64,000 nucleotides of DNA from an uncultured Bacteroidales bacterium. GTDB lineage: Bacteria > Bacteroidota > Bacteroidia > Bacteroidales > Paludibacteraceae. Below, one piece after another: positions 9,996 to 17,391 of the stretch. The stretch is from contig CADCEV010000012.1 in NCBI GenBank assembly GCA_902800525.1, positions 1 through 64,000 on the forward strand, given 5' to 3'. The notes beneath the pieces are model-generated. The model was not told where the DNA came from and made no database searches. It saw only the letters and a program-made list of their open reading frames with translations. The position numbers were made by a program, and so were the translations under genes. Position 1 is the stretch's first letter, and every line of letters starts with the position of its first letter.

Positions 9996-10544
9996 TTATT
10001 TGCTACTCTTGGGGCTGACGAACATGATCATTCGTTTGCCTTCGAGGTTCGGCACATTGTCCGCCTTGCCGTAGTCTTCGAGGTCGGCAGCGAACCGTGC
10101 GAGGAGGAGTTCACCTTGCTCTTTGAAGACGATAGAACGTCCGCGGAAGAAGACATAAGCTTTCACTTTGTTACCTTCCTTAAGGAACTCCTGAGCATGT
10201 TTGAGTTTGAAGTTGTAATCGTGGTCATCGGTTTGGGGACCGAAACGGATTTCCTTCACCTCTTGTTTCTTCTGGTTCGCCTTTGCCTCTTTTTGTTTTT
10301 TCTTCTGTGCGTAGAGGAATTTCTGGTAGTCGATGACACGACACACAGGAGGATTGGCGGTAGCAGCGATCTCGACGAGGTCGAGGTTCTGTTCATCCGC
10401 AATCTTCATTGCTTGTTGGTACGAGTAGATACCTTGCTCTACGTTATCGCCAATAAGGCGTACCTGCTGGACACCGCGGATTTTCTCGTTGATACGATGC
10501 GGGTCCTCTTTGATAACTCGACCACCGCGTGGTCTGGGAGTAAT
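9996..10544 (-). CDS. infC: translation initiation factor IF-3, non-ATG start
   Basis: Prevents premature subunit joining and proofreads the start codon. About 182 residues if started at ATT 10544. The N-domain [20 protein letters not shown] lies upstream of the first in-frame ATG (10409), so the true start is earlier. Between the in-frame TAA at 10572-10574 and 10409 there is no ATG, GTG or TTG; the candidates are ATT (10544) and ATA (10553 or 10568). E. coli infC uses AUU, which lets IF-3 repress its own translation. C-domain: [20 protein letters not shown] and [11 protein letters not shown]. Own promoter at 10626-10656. ATT is my choice by analogy; the precise codon is uncertain. Confidence 0.9.
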   Translation of the reverse strand: MTPRPRGGRVIKEDPHRINEKIRGVQQVRLIGDNVEQGIYSYQQAMKIADEQNLDLVEIAATANPPVCRVIDYQKFLYAQKKKQKEAKANQKKQEVKEIRFGPQTDDHDYNFKLKHAQEFLKEGNKVKAYVFFRGRSIVFKEQGELLLARFAADLEDYGKADNVPNLEGKRMIMFVSPKSSK

Positions 10545-10625
10545 AGTTGCTATAGTTTTAGCGTTTATATATTAATACTATGCTTTCCGTGTGCGCACAA
10601 AATGCCCCACCATCGAAAAAGCGCA

Positions 10626-10656
10626 CAAAATTACAACAAATTTTTGATATATGCAA
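10626..10656 (-). promoter_or_regulatory. promoter of the infC-rpmI-rplT operon
   Basis: Minus strand: -33 TTGCAT (10651-10656) and -7 box TAATTTTG (10626-10633). Sits back to back with the lipoprotein promoter. Confidence 0.65.
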
Positions 10657-10692
10657 GAAAATTGCATTTTTTTTCACTTTTTTTTGCAATTA

Positions 10693-10724
10693 TTTGCGCG
10701 CGTGAAATATTTTTTGTATCTTTG
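10693..10724 (+). promoter_or_regulatory. promoter of the lipoprotein gene
   Basis: TTTG (10693-10696), 20 bp, TATCTTTG (10717-10724). The transcript would start about 15 bases before the ATG at 10745. Confidence 0.75.
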
Positions 10725-10744
10725 CACGCTATTTTGAGTAAAAA

Positions 10745-11629
10745 ATGAAAAAACATATGAAAAAGTATTTAGTATCCCTGCTTGCGATAGTAGTTATCGC
10801 GCTGAGCGGCTGTAAAGAGACGCCGGCAATCAATGCCCCGGGTGATAACTCCAAAAATCTGGATTCGATTCCTGTGATGATAGCCGATACCAACGGCATA
10901 GAGATCAGCGTGGACAGCGCGATAGCGATCTGCAACATGCTCCCTGATAACGGAACGACGGCAGAGGTGTACAAGTTGACGGGAATGGTAGTGGGTAACA
11001 CGACTCATCCGTACGAAGTGCCTTATACCCGCCGGGACATAAACATCAGCCTGTCGGACAACAACGCCGTTACGTGTTTGGCTTGTTACTACATAAAGAA
11101 CATCAACAACATCAGTTTCCGCAAGAGCGAAGAAGTGCCTTTGACAGGAAGCAAGGTAGTGGTATGCGGCGTGCTGACGAAGTATGTGAGTGGCAGCGGC
11201 AAAGTGACTCCGGAGTTGAAGAACGGCTTTATCGTACGCGTTGATTCGATGGTAGCGCCGAGTTTCAAGGGTTGCCCGGAGCCGAATGAAGGCGAGATCA
11301 GCGTGAACAAAGCAATCGAGATCACGCAGACCATCACAGGGACCTCAGCCACGACTTATTCTATCCGCGGCGTAGTAGTGACGGCAGATATGCCCTCGGC
11401 AAGCGATTTGCTGAACTACGGCAACTACACATTCTCGATTACTTCGGACGGAAAGAAATACGCCACCTGCTACCAGCTGAAGAAAGGCAAGAACAACGAA
11501 CCGTTCAGCGCCTACAACCAGTTGCAAATCGGCGACACGGTGCTCGTAAAAGCGCAGATTCAGAATTATCACGGCATCTGCGAACCGACGAACGGATATG
11601 TAGCCGAGTCGAGCAACCCGAATTTTTGA
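10745..11629 (+). CDS. lipoprotein with two tandem OB-like domains
   Basis: 294 residues. Signal peptide with lipobox LSGC (cleavage before the Cys near residue 23). The rest is two similar halves: one beginning ISVDSAIAICNMLPDNGTTA and one beginning ISVNKAIEITQTITGTSATT. Each carries YKLTGMVV- or YSIRGVVV-like strands and a GSKVVVCGVL or GDTVLVKAQI strand, as in OB-fold domains found in Bacteroidetes lipoproteins and secreted nucleases. Function unknown; probably an envelope protein. An inner start at MKKYLVSLL (10757) is also possible. A ttgagaattgataa microrepeat follows the stop, then the foldase gene. Confidence 0.75.
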   Translation: MKKHMKKYLVSLLAIVVIALSGCKETPAINAPGDNSKNLDSIPVMIADTNGIEISVDSAIAICNMLPDNGTTAEVYKLTGMVVGNTTHPYEVPYTRRDINISLSDNNAVTCLACYYIKNINNISFRKSEEVPLTGSKVVVCGVLTKYVSGSGKVTPELKNGFIVRVDSMVAPSFKGCPEPNEGEISVNKAIEITQTITGTSATTYSIRGVVVTADMPSASDLLNYGNYTFSITSDGKKYATCYQLKKGKNNEPFSAYNQLQIGDTVLVKAQIQNYHGICEPTNGYVAESSNPNF

Positions 11630-11674
11630 GAATTGAGAATTGATAAATCAAATAAAAAATTTATAATAAAAAAA

Positions 11675-13675
11675 ATGGCAAGTTTACAAAGAATTAGAAA
11701 TCATGGCGCGCTGTTGATCACTATTGTGGGTCTCGCCATGTTGGCATTCATCCTCGGAGACTTTTTGAACTCCGGAAGTAGTTTCTTTAACCGCAGTCGC
11801 GAGAACGTTGGTGTGATCGAAGGACAGAAAGTTCATTACACCGAGTACGAGGCAGCTAAAGAGCAGTTAACGGAAGTGTATAAGATCGAGACCGGTCGTA
11901 GCGATTTTGACGAAGACATGCACAGCCAGATTCGCAACCAGGTGTGGAACATGTTTATGATGGATTACACGTTGCGCGCGCAGGCAGAGGAGATCGGTAT
12001 GGACATTACCAAAGACGAGCTGAGCGAGTTGTGCATCGGCAACAACATTCACCAGGTGATCCGTGGCCGCCGTGCGTTCGCCGGTGAGGACGGTCAGTTC
12101 AGCCGCGAGGCAGTAATCGGTTTGCTGCAAGCTATTAACCAGGAAGGCGCAGACGCAGAGCAGAACGCGAACCTCAAACAAGCCAAGACCTATTGGTTGT
12201 ACTGGGAGAAGGTGGTTCGTATCAGCTACATGCAGGAGAAATACACGAACCTGCTTCAACACCTGCTCAAAGCGAACACGTTGGATGCAGAGTTCGCCTT
12301 CAACAGCCGTCAGAACGGTTTCAGCGCAGAGTACGCCATGAAGCCTTACTACAGCGTAGCTGACAGTTTGGTTAAAGTGAGCGACAGCGACCTCAAGAAA
12401 CTGTACAAACAACACAAAGAGCAATACAAACAGACTCCGAACCGCGCTATCAAATACGTAGCGTTTGACATCGTGCCGAGCGAGGATGACTTCAAGGCCG
12501 CTCAGACACTGATGACGAATCTTCAGGAGGAGTTCAAGACCGCAGAGGACGTAAGCCTCGTGGTAAACACCAATTCGGACGTTATGTACGACGGTCGTGA
12601 TTTCTCGGAAGAGACCGTTCCGGCTCAGTTCAAGGAGTTCGCTTTCGCCAAGGGTGCCAAAGCCGGCGATTGCACCGAGATCCTCTTTGAGAACAACACG
12701 TACGCGATGGCTCGTATCATGCAAGCCGGTTATTCGATGCCGGACTCCGTAGAGCTGAAGGCTATCGTTGAGGGCGGTGAGGACCAGGAGTTAGGTTGGT
12801 TCAAGGCTGCTGATCTGCCGAAGAACATTGCCGAGAAAGCATTGGCAGGCAAACGCGGCGAGAAATTCACCGTAGCACAAGGTATGGGTGAGCAGACTTA
12901 CGAGATCATGGAGATCGGCAAACCGACCCCGAAAGTGAAGTTGGCTATTTTAGCTCGCGAGGTAACTCCGTCCAGCAAGACCTATTCTGTTCTCTATAAC
13001 CAAGCAAAGCAGTTCATCGTGAACAACAACAATGCCGAGGCATTGGAGGCAGCCGCTCAAGAGCAAGGTTTGGCGGTTATTCCGCAATACAACCTGACCA
13101 AGACCACCGACAAAGTAGGTCAACTCAAATCGAGCCGTCCTATTGTTCGTTGGGCATTTGAGGCAAAAGAGGGTCAAGTATCGGATGTATTCGAGTGCGG
13201 TCAGCAGTTCATCGTAGCCGCTCTGACAGAGGTGAACGACGGTGAGTACCGTTCGTTGGAGGCTGTTCGTTCGGAGTTGACTTACGAAGCAACCAACAAT
13301 GCCAAAGCTGCTTACATTGCTAAAGAGCTGAAAGGTATTGAGAGTTTGGAGGCAGCCGCAGAGAAGTTGGGTCAGAACGTACAACACGCCGACCGCGTCA
13401 GTCTGGCAGACAGCCGTTTCGGCAATGCCGGCATGGAGCCTGCTGTGATCGGTAAGACCGTAGCACAAGGCGAGAACGCATTCAGCGGTGCTATCAAAGG
13501 TAACATGGGCGTGTTCGTTGTTAAGACCGGTGCAGCTAACAACCAGCAAGGCGAGTTCAACGCAGAGAGCGAGAAAGCACAGCTGGCAAGCCGCTTCGCT
13601 TATCTGCCTTATCAGGCAATGCAACTCATCGAGGACAAAGCGGACGTAACCGACAACCGCGCTAACTTCCAATAA
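11675..13675 (+). CDS. SurA/PpiD-like periplasmic peptidyl-prolyl isomerase/chaperone
   Basis: 666 residues from ATG 11675; an earlier in-frame start at 11633 lies in AT-rich repeat DNA. N-terminal membrane anchor (HGALLITIVGLAMLAFILGDFL), then a SurA_N-like helical domain (VGVIEGQKVHYTEYEAAKEQ), a central parvulin-like region and a PPIase-like C-terminal part. This is the PpiD plan of a membrane-anchored foldase for envelope proteins, here likely serving the many secreted proteins of this window (inference). Isomerase residues are not clearly conserved, so it may be mainly a chaperone. Confidence 0.87.
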   Translation: MASLQRIRNHGALLITIVGLAMLAFILGDFLNSGSSFFNRSRENVGVIEGQKVHYTEYEAAKEQLTEVYKIETGRSDFDEDMHSQIRNQVWNMFMMDYTLRAQAEEIGMDITKDELSELCIGNNIHQVIRGRRAFAGEDGQFSREAVIGLLQAINQEGADAEQNANLKQAKTYWLYWEKVVRISYMQEKYTNLLQHLLKANTLDAEFAFNSRQNGFSAEYAMKPYYSVADSLVKVSDSDLKKLYKQHKEQYKQTPNRAIKYVAFDIVPSEDDFKAAQTLMTNLQEEFKTAEDVSLVVNTNSDVMYDGRDFSEETVPAQFKEFAFAKGAKAGDCTEILFENNTYAMARIMQAGYSMPDSVELKAIVEGGEDQELGWFKAADLPKNIAEKALAGKRGEKFTVAQGMGEQTYEIMEIGKPTPKVKLAILAREVTPSSKTYSVLYNQAKQFIVNNNNAEALEAAAQEQGLAVIPQYNLTKTTDKVGQLKSSRPIVRWAFEAKEGQVSDVFECGQQFIVAALTEVNDGEYRSLEAVRSELTYEATNNAKAAYIAKELKGIESLEAAAEKLGQNVQHADRVSLADSRFGNAGMEPAVIGKTVAQGENAFSGAIKGNMGVFVVKTGAANNQQGEFNAESEKAQLASRFAYLPYQAMQLIEDKADVTDNRANFQ

Positions 13676-13687
13676 TACCGTGCGCGC

Positions 13688-15076
13688 GTGCGTAATAATA
13701 TAAGGTATATATCTCCGTGGGTGTGGGTACCGACGTTGTACTTCACAGAAGGCATACCCTATTTCTTAGTAAACAGCATCTCTGTGATGCTGTTTGCTAA
13801 AATGGGTGTACCCAATGATCAATTAGCATTCTTCACTACCCTGCTCTATTTTCCTTGGTTTCTGAAGGGATTATGGAGTCCGTTCGTAGATGTACTGCGG
13901 ACTAAAAGATGGTGGATCGTGACGATGCAGGCGCTCATGACCGCATTGTGTATCCTGTTGACGATGACGCTGCCTCATCCATCGGCGGAGATGATTGCGG
14001 CGAAAGAGACCTCGGTGGGTCTGTTCCGCTGGACACTCATCTTCTTTATCATCACCGCGTTTGCGTCAGCGACGCATGACATCGCCGCCGACGGCTATTA
14101 CATGATCGCGCACGACACGAAGAGCCAAGCCGCTTTTGTGGGTATCCGTTCAACGTTCTACCGCATTGCCATGGTGTTCTCGCAAGGCGTGTTGGTGTAT
14201 GCCGCCGGTTATATTGAGAACCAAACCGGCAATATTCCTCTCTCGTGGCAGGTAACTTTAGGTATGACCAGCGTTATTCTGCTGTTGGTCACCGTTTATC
14301 ATTGTTTTGCGTTGCCGAAAGTAGAGAGGGAAAAGCCTAACCCCGACATTGTTCTACGACCGTCCACCGGACGCTCGATCGAGCAAAGCTCTTCACCCGT
14401 AAAAGGAAGGGAGAAAGACAGGCAAGAAGTTTGGAAGGAGTTAGGTCAGGCATTTGCGACGTTCTTCACGAAACCGGGTGTGGGTTTGGCGATCGCCTTT
14501 ATGCTACTCTACCGTTTGAGCGAAGGGTTCTTGGTCAAATTGAGTCAGCCGTTCCTAATCGATGCCAAAGAGGCGTTTATCCGCGATGGTCAGGTAATCG
14601 GCGGCGGTTTGGGGCTGAGTACTGACACGGTGGGACTGCTGTACGGCACGATCGGTGTCATCTTCCTGCTTTTGGGCGGTATATTAGGCGGTATTTATAT
14701 CTCCCGCCGGGGCTTGAAACGCTCGATCTGGCTGATGGCCGCCGCGCTGACCTTACCGAGTTTCGTGTATTGCTACCTGAGTATGGCGCAACCGGAGTCC
14801 CTGTGGCTCATCGGCACTGCTGTCAGTTTCGAGCAGTTTGGCTACGGATTCGGTTTCACAGCGTATATGCTCTATATGATGCATTTTTCAGAAGGCGAGT
14901 ACAAGACCGCTCACTATGCGATCTGCACCGCTTTCATGGCGCTGAGTATGATGATCCCGGGATTTGTAGCCGGCAGTTTGGAGATGGCGGTGGGCTACAG
15001 TACGTTCTTCTGGATCGCCAATGCGTGCAGCATAACAACGTTTATAATCACCTATTTTGTGCATAGGCGATTATAA
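13688..15076 (+). CDS. MFS transporter, AmpG-like
   Basis: 462 residues, GTG start 12 bases after the foldase stop. About 12 membrane helices. N-terminal YFTEGIPYFLVNSISVMLFAK and SATHDIAADGYYM resemble AmpG-type muropeptide permeases, which import cell-wall fragments for recycling. The central cytoplasmic loop (residues about 216-241) contains IVLRPSTGRSIEQSSSPVKG, encoded by the palindromic element and identical to a stretch of the SpoIID-like protein at 62080. The loop location suggests the insertion is tolerated. Substrate is inferred, not seen. Confidence 0.82.
   Translation: MRNNIRYISPWVWVPTLYFTEGIPYFLVNSISVMLFAKMGVPNDQLAFFTTLLYFPWFLKGLWSPFVDVLRTKRWWIVTMQALMTALCILLTMTLPHPSAEMIAAKETSVGLFRWTLIFFIITAFASATHDIAADGYYMIAHDTKSQAAFVGIRSTFYRIAMVFSQGVLVYAAGYIENQTGNIPLSWQVTLGMTSVILLLVTVYHCFALPKVEREKPNPDIVLRPSTGRSIEQSSSPVKGREKDRQEVWKELGQAFATFFTKPGVGLAIAFMLLYRLSEGFLVKLSQPFLIDAKEAFIRDGQVIGGGLGLSTDTVGLLYGTIGVIFLLLGGILGGIYISRRGLKRSIWLMAAALTLPSFVYCYLSMAQPESLWLIGTAVSFEQFGYGFGFTAYMLYMMHFSEGEYKTAHYAICTAFMALSMMIPGFVAGSLEMAVGYSTFFWIANACSITTFIITYFVHRRL
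14336..14412. repeat. palindromic element, long variant, in the MFS gene
   Basis: Starts gcctaaccccgacattgttc and ends cttcacccgtaaaaggaagg. Nearly base-for-base identical to 62229-62306. The two ends belong to the same family as the ligA element; the middle (clusters of cggac, gatcgagc) is a different filler. Confidence 0.85.
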
Positions 15077-15106
15077 AAATTGATAATTGACAATTGATAA
15101 TATATT
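15077..15106. repeat. attgataattgacaattg microrepeat
   Basis: Fills the gap between the MFS transporter and pssA. Confidence 0.75.
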
Positions 15107-15808
15107 ATGAATAAGCGAATTATACCCGATGCCATTACGAGTTGCAATCTGTTGTGCGGCGGGATTGCGGTTTTCTTAGCGACACAAGGTGCTTTTATCT
15201 GGGCGTTTGTGTTTATACTCGGCGGTGCTTTCTTTGACTTTTTCGATGGTCTGAGTGCCCGTTTGCTGAAAGCTCCAAGTCCGATCGGCGTGCAGTTGGA
15301 TTCGTTGGCGGATGACATCACTTTCGGTTTGGCACCGGCGATGATGCTTTTCTGCTGGCTTCGTCCGGTACTGGGTTGGTGGGCAGGTCTGGCTCTGCTG
15401 ATGGCGGCTTTCTCCGCCCTGCGGTTAGCCAAGTTCAATGTAGATGAACGCCAACACGCTTCTTTCATCGGGCTTGCAACCCCTGCTAACGCAATCTTCT
15501 GGGGCGGCATTTGCTCGCTGCCGGTTTCGGTCATCGCCCATGATTGGATGAGTTGGTGCCTGATCGGTCTGTCGTTCGTGAGTTGCTGGCTGATGAACGC
15601 AGAGATACCTTTCTTCAGTTTCAAATCATTCAAGACGCAGAAATTGGAGGTCATTTCTTTCCTTGCAGGCTGCGTGATCCTCGTTGCCTTTTGTGTGGTA
15701 AAAGCTATTAAAACCGGACATATAGAGTTTGCCCTCTTCAGCGGTACCGCCTGTATCCTTTGGTACGTGGTGATGAATCTGCTGATAGCGTGCACAAAGC
15801 GAAAATAA
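15107..15808 (+). CDS. pssA: CDP-diacylglycerol--serine O-phosphatidyltransferase
   Basis: Makes phosphatidylserine, precursor of phosphatidylethanolamine, in the inner membrane. 233 residues with several membrane helices. The CDP-alcohol phosphotransferase signature D-x2-DG-x2-AR-x8-G-x3-D-x3-D is seen as FDFFDGLSARLL...GVQLDSLADD (about residues 44-72). Early segment MNKRIIPDAITSCNLLCGG fits the family. Follows the MFS gene after a microrepeat. Confidence 0.94.
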   Translation: MNKRIIPDAITSCNLLCGGIAVFLATQGAFIWAFVFILGGAFFDFFDGLSARLLKAPSPIGVQLDSLADDITFGLAPAMMLFCWLRPVLGWWAGLALLMAAFSALRLAKFNVDERQHASFIGLATPANAIFWGGICSLPVSVIAHDWMSWCLIGLSFVSCWLMNAEIPFFSFKSFKTQKLEVISFLAGCVILVAFCVVKAIKTGHIEFALFSGTACILWYVVMNLLIACTKRK

Positions 15809-15826
15809 CTTCAAATCCTTACCGCC

Positions 15827-17284
15827 ATGAAAAGACCTCTCTTCCTGATTCTCTCATTTCTTTTCTGCCTTAGTCTATCGGCAGAGGAGATTCCATTCGG
15901 CTATTACGATGCTATTAACGGCAAACAAGACTCCGTACTTAAATCTACGCTGAGCCAGATAGTGCGTGGCGGCGAACGATATGAGTACGGTACGAATCAA
16001 TATCACAGCACGAGCAATCCGCCGGAGTGGCAGAAAGGCGATTTTAAGGCGTACGGTACATGGCAAGCGCTTCCTTTTACGGATCATAAACCGGGTACGC
16101 AAGGCGGTGTGTGGGATATGTATTCTAATTGTGTGCGTTATTATCCCAATAAGTTAGGCGACTCCGGCTGTTCTCTTAATATCGAGCACTGTTTGCCTAA
16201 GAGTTGGTGGGGCGGCGAAGTGAACGAGGCATACAAGGATCTGTATAACCTCAATCCCTCCGATCAGCGCGCAAATAGCCAGAAAAGCAATTATGCGCCC
16301 GGACATGTGACAAAGGGCGATAAGTTCAATAACGGTTCGTTTAAGATGGATGCTGCCAAGAGCTCGAGGTATGGTTATATTTGTTGGGAACCGGAAGAGG
16401 AGTACCGCGGAGATTTCGCGCGCACCTATTTTTATATGGCTACCGCCTATGAATACTTGACGTGGACGGCTTATGCGCAGTATATCAGCGGCGCAAACTA
16501 TTTGATGTTTTCCGACAGTATTCAGAAAGTGCTGCTGGATTGGCACAGAGCCGATCCGATAAGCGATAAGGAGCTTTGCCGGGCAGATGTTATTTCGGAT
16601 ATTCAGGGCAACCGAAATCCTTTTATCGACTACCCGGAATTAGTGGAATATATCTGGGGGGATAAAAAAGGTCAGGTTGTTGATTTAACCCAGTTATTAT
16701 GTGCCTTTGAGTTAGGGCGCTGTCCGGAAGATGCCGGAGAGCCTGATCCGCAGACTTATGATACGATCATCCATCTGCCGGCTATTACAGCCTCCTTGGT
16801 CAATGCCATCCCCGGCGGAAGTGCCAACAGCGGTATTCAGTCCAACGGGAATGCGTCTATCACGATGGGAAAAAGCGCAACGGATGGAGAGATTTCTTTT
16901 TCGGGTCTGACATTGCAAGACAGCGCTGTTTTGGCCTTCCGTGCTTCGCCGTATAATAGTGCCTCCAGCATGCAGTTAGATATCTATTACAATAACACTT
17001 TGGATAGTTCGATCCTCGTAACGGTAGCGCAAGAGACGCGTCACGAAATACGATATAGGCTTCCGGTACCGCCGAACGTGACCGATATTCGTATCGTTTC
17101 TGTCGGCGGCTCAACCTCCAAGCGCGCGTGTATGCAAGAATTATACCTGCTTTCGCCCAACGAACCAACCGGTATTCACAACATAGAAACAGATGCGTCT
17201 GCACGGAAGGAAATACGCGACGGACAGGTTGTAATTATCCGAAATTCGTCAATTTTTACACTTTTTGGGCAACCAATTCGCTAA
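15827..17284 (+). CDS. secreted endonuclease I (EndA/NucM family) with short C-terminal signature
   Basis: 485 residues. Signal peptide MKRPLFLILSFLFCLSLSAE. Endonuclease I domain about 22-275: VWDMYSNCVRYYP, NIEHCLPKSWWGG (catalytic His of the beta-beta-alpha metal site), DLYNLNPSDQRANSQKSNYA and RTYFYMATAYEYLTW. Degrades DNA, probably extracellularly for nutrients. About 300-440 is a beta-rich region; the end KEIRDGQVVIIRNSSIFTLF then GQPIR matches the short C-terminal signature of the large surface proteins downstream. Second secreted nuclease-type protein of the window (see 4056). Confidence 0.9.
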   Translation: MKRPLFLILSFLFCLSLSAEEIPFGYYDAINGKQDSVLKSTLSQIVRGGERYEYGTNQYHSTSNPPEWQKGDFKAYGTWQALPFTDHKPGTQGGVWDMYSNCVRYYPNKLGDSGCSLNIEHCLPKSWWGGEVNEAYKDLYNLNPSDQRANSQKSNYAPGHVTKGDKFNNGSFKMDAAKSSRYGYICWEPEEEYRGDFARTYFYMATAYEYLTWTAYAQYISGANYLMFSDSIQKVLLDWHRADPISDKELCRADVISDIQGNRNPFIDYPELVEYIWGDKKGQVVDLTQLLCAFELGRCPEDAGEPDPQTYDTIIHLPAITASLVNAIPGGSANSGIQSNGNASITMGKSATDGEISFSGLTLQDSAVLAFRASPYNSASSMQLDIYYNNTLDSSILVTVAQETRHEIRYRLPVPPNVTDIRIVSVGGSTSKRACMQELYLLSPNEPTGIHNIETDASARKEIRDGQVVIIRNSSIFTLFGQPIR

Positions 17285-17315
17285 TGTGTCAAAATTTCCA
17301 CATTTTTCGCGGAAA

Positions 17316-17351
17316 TGTGCACGCGCGCGTAAGAAAAAAGCAGTAACTTTG
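17316..17351 (+). promoter_or_regulatory. promoter of the surface cassette
   Basis: -7 box TAACTTTG (17344-17351). The -33 region is weak (TGTG near 17316-17319), in a GC-alternating stretch. About 35 bases of leader precede the ATG at 17392. Confidence 0.55.
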
Positions 17352-17391
17352 CAGGCAAATTAGAATGAATTCATTTAACTAATAAAATCTT

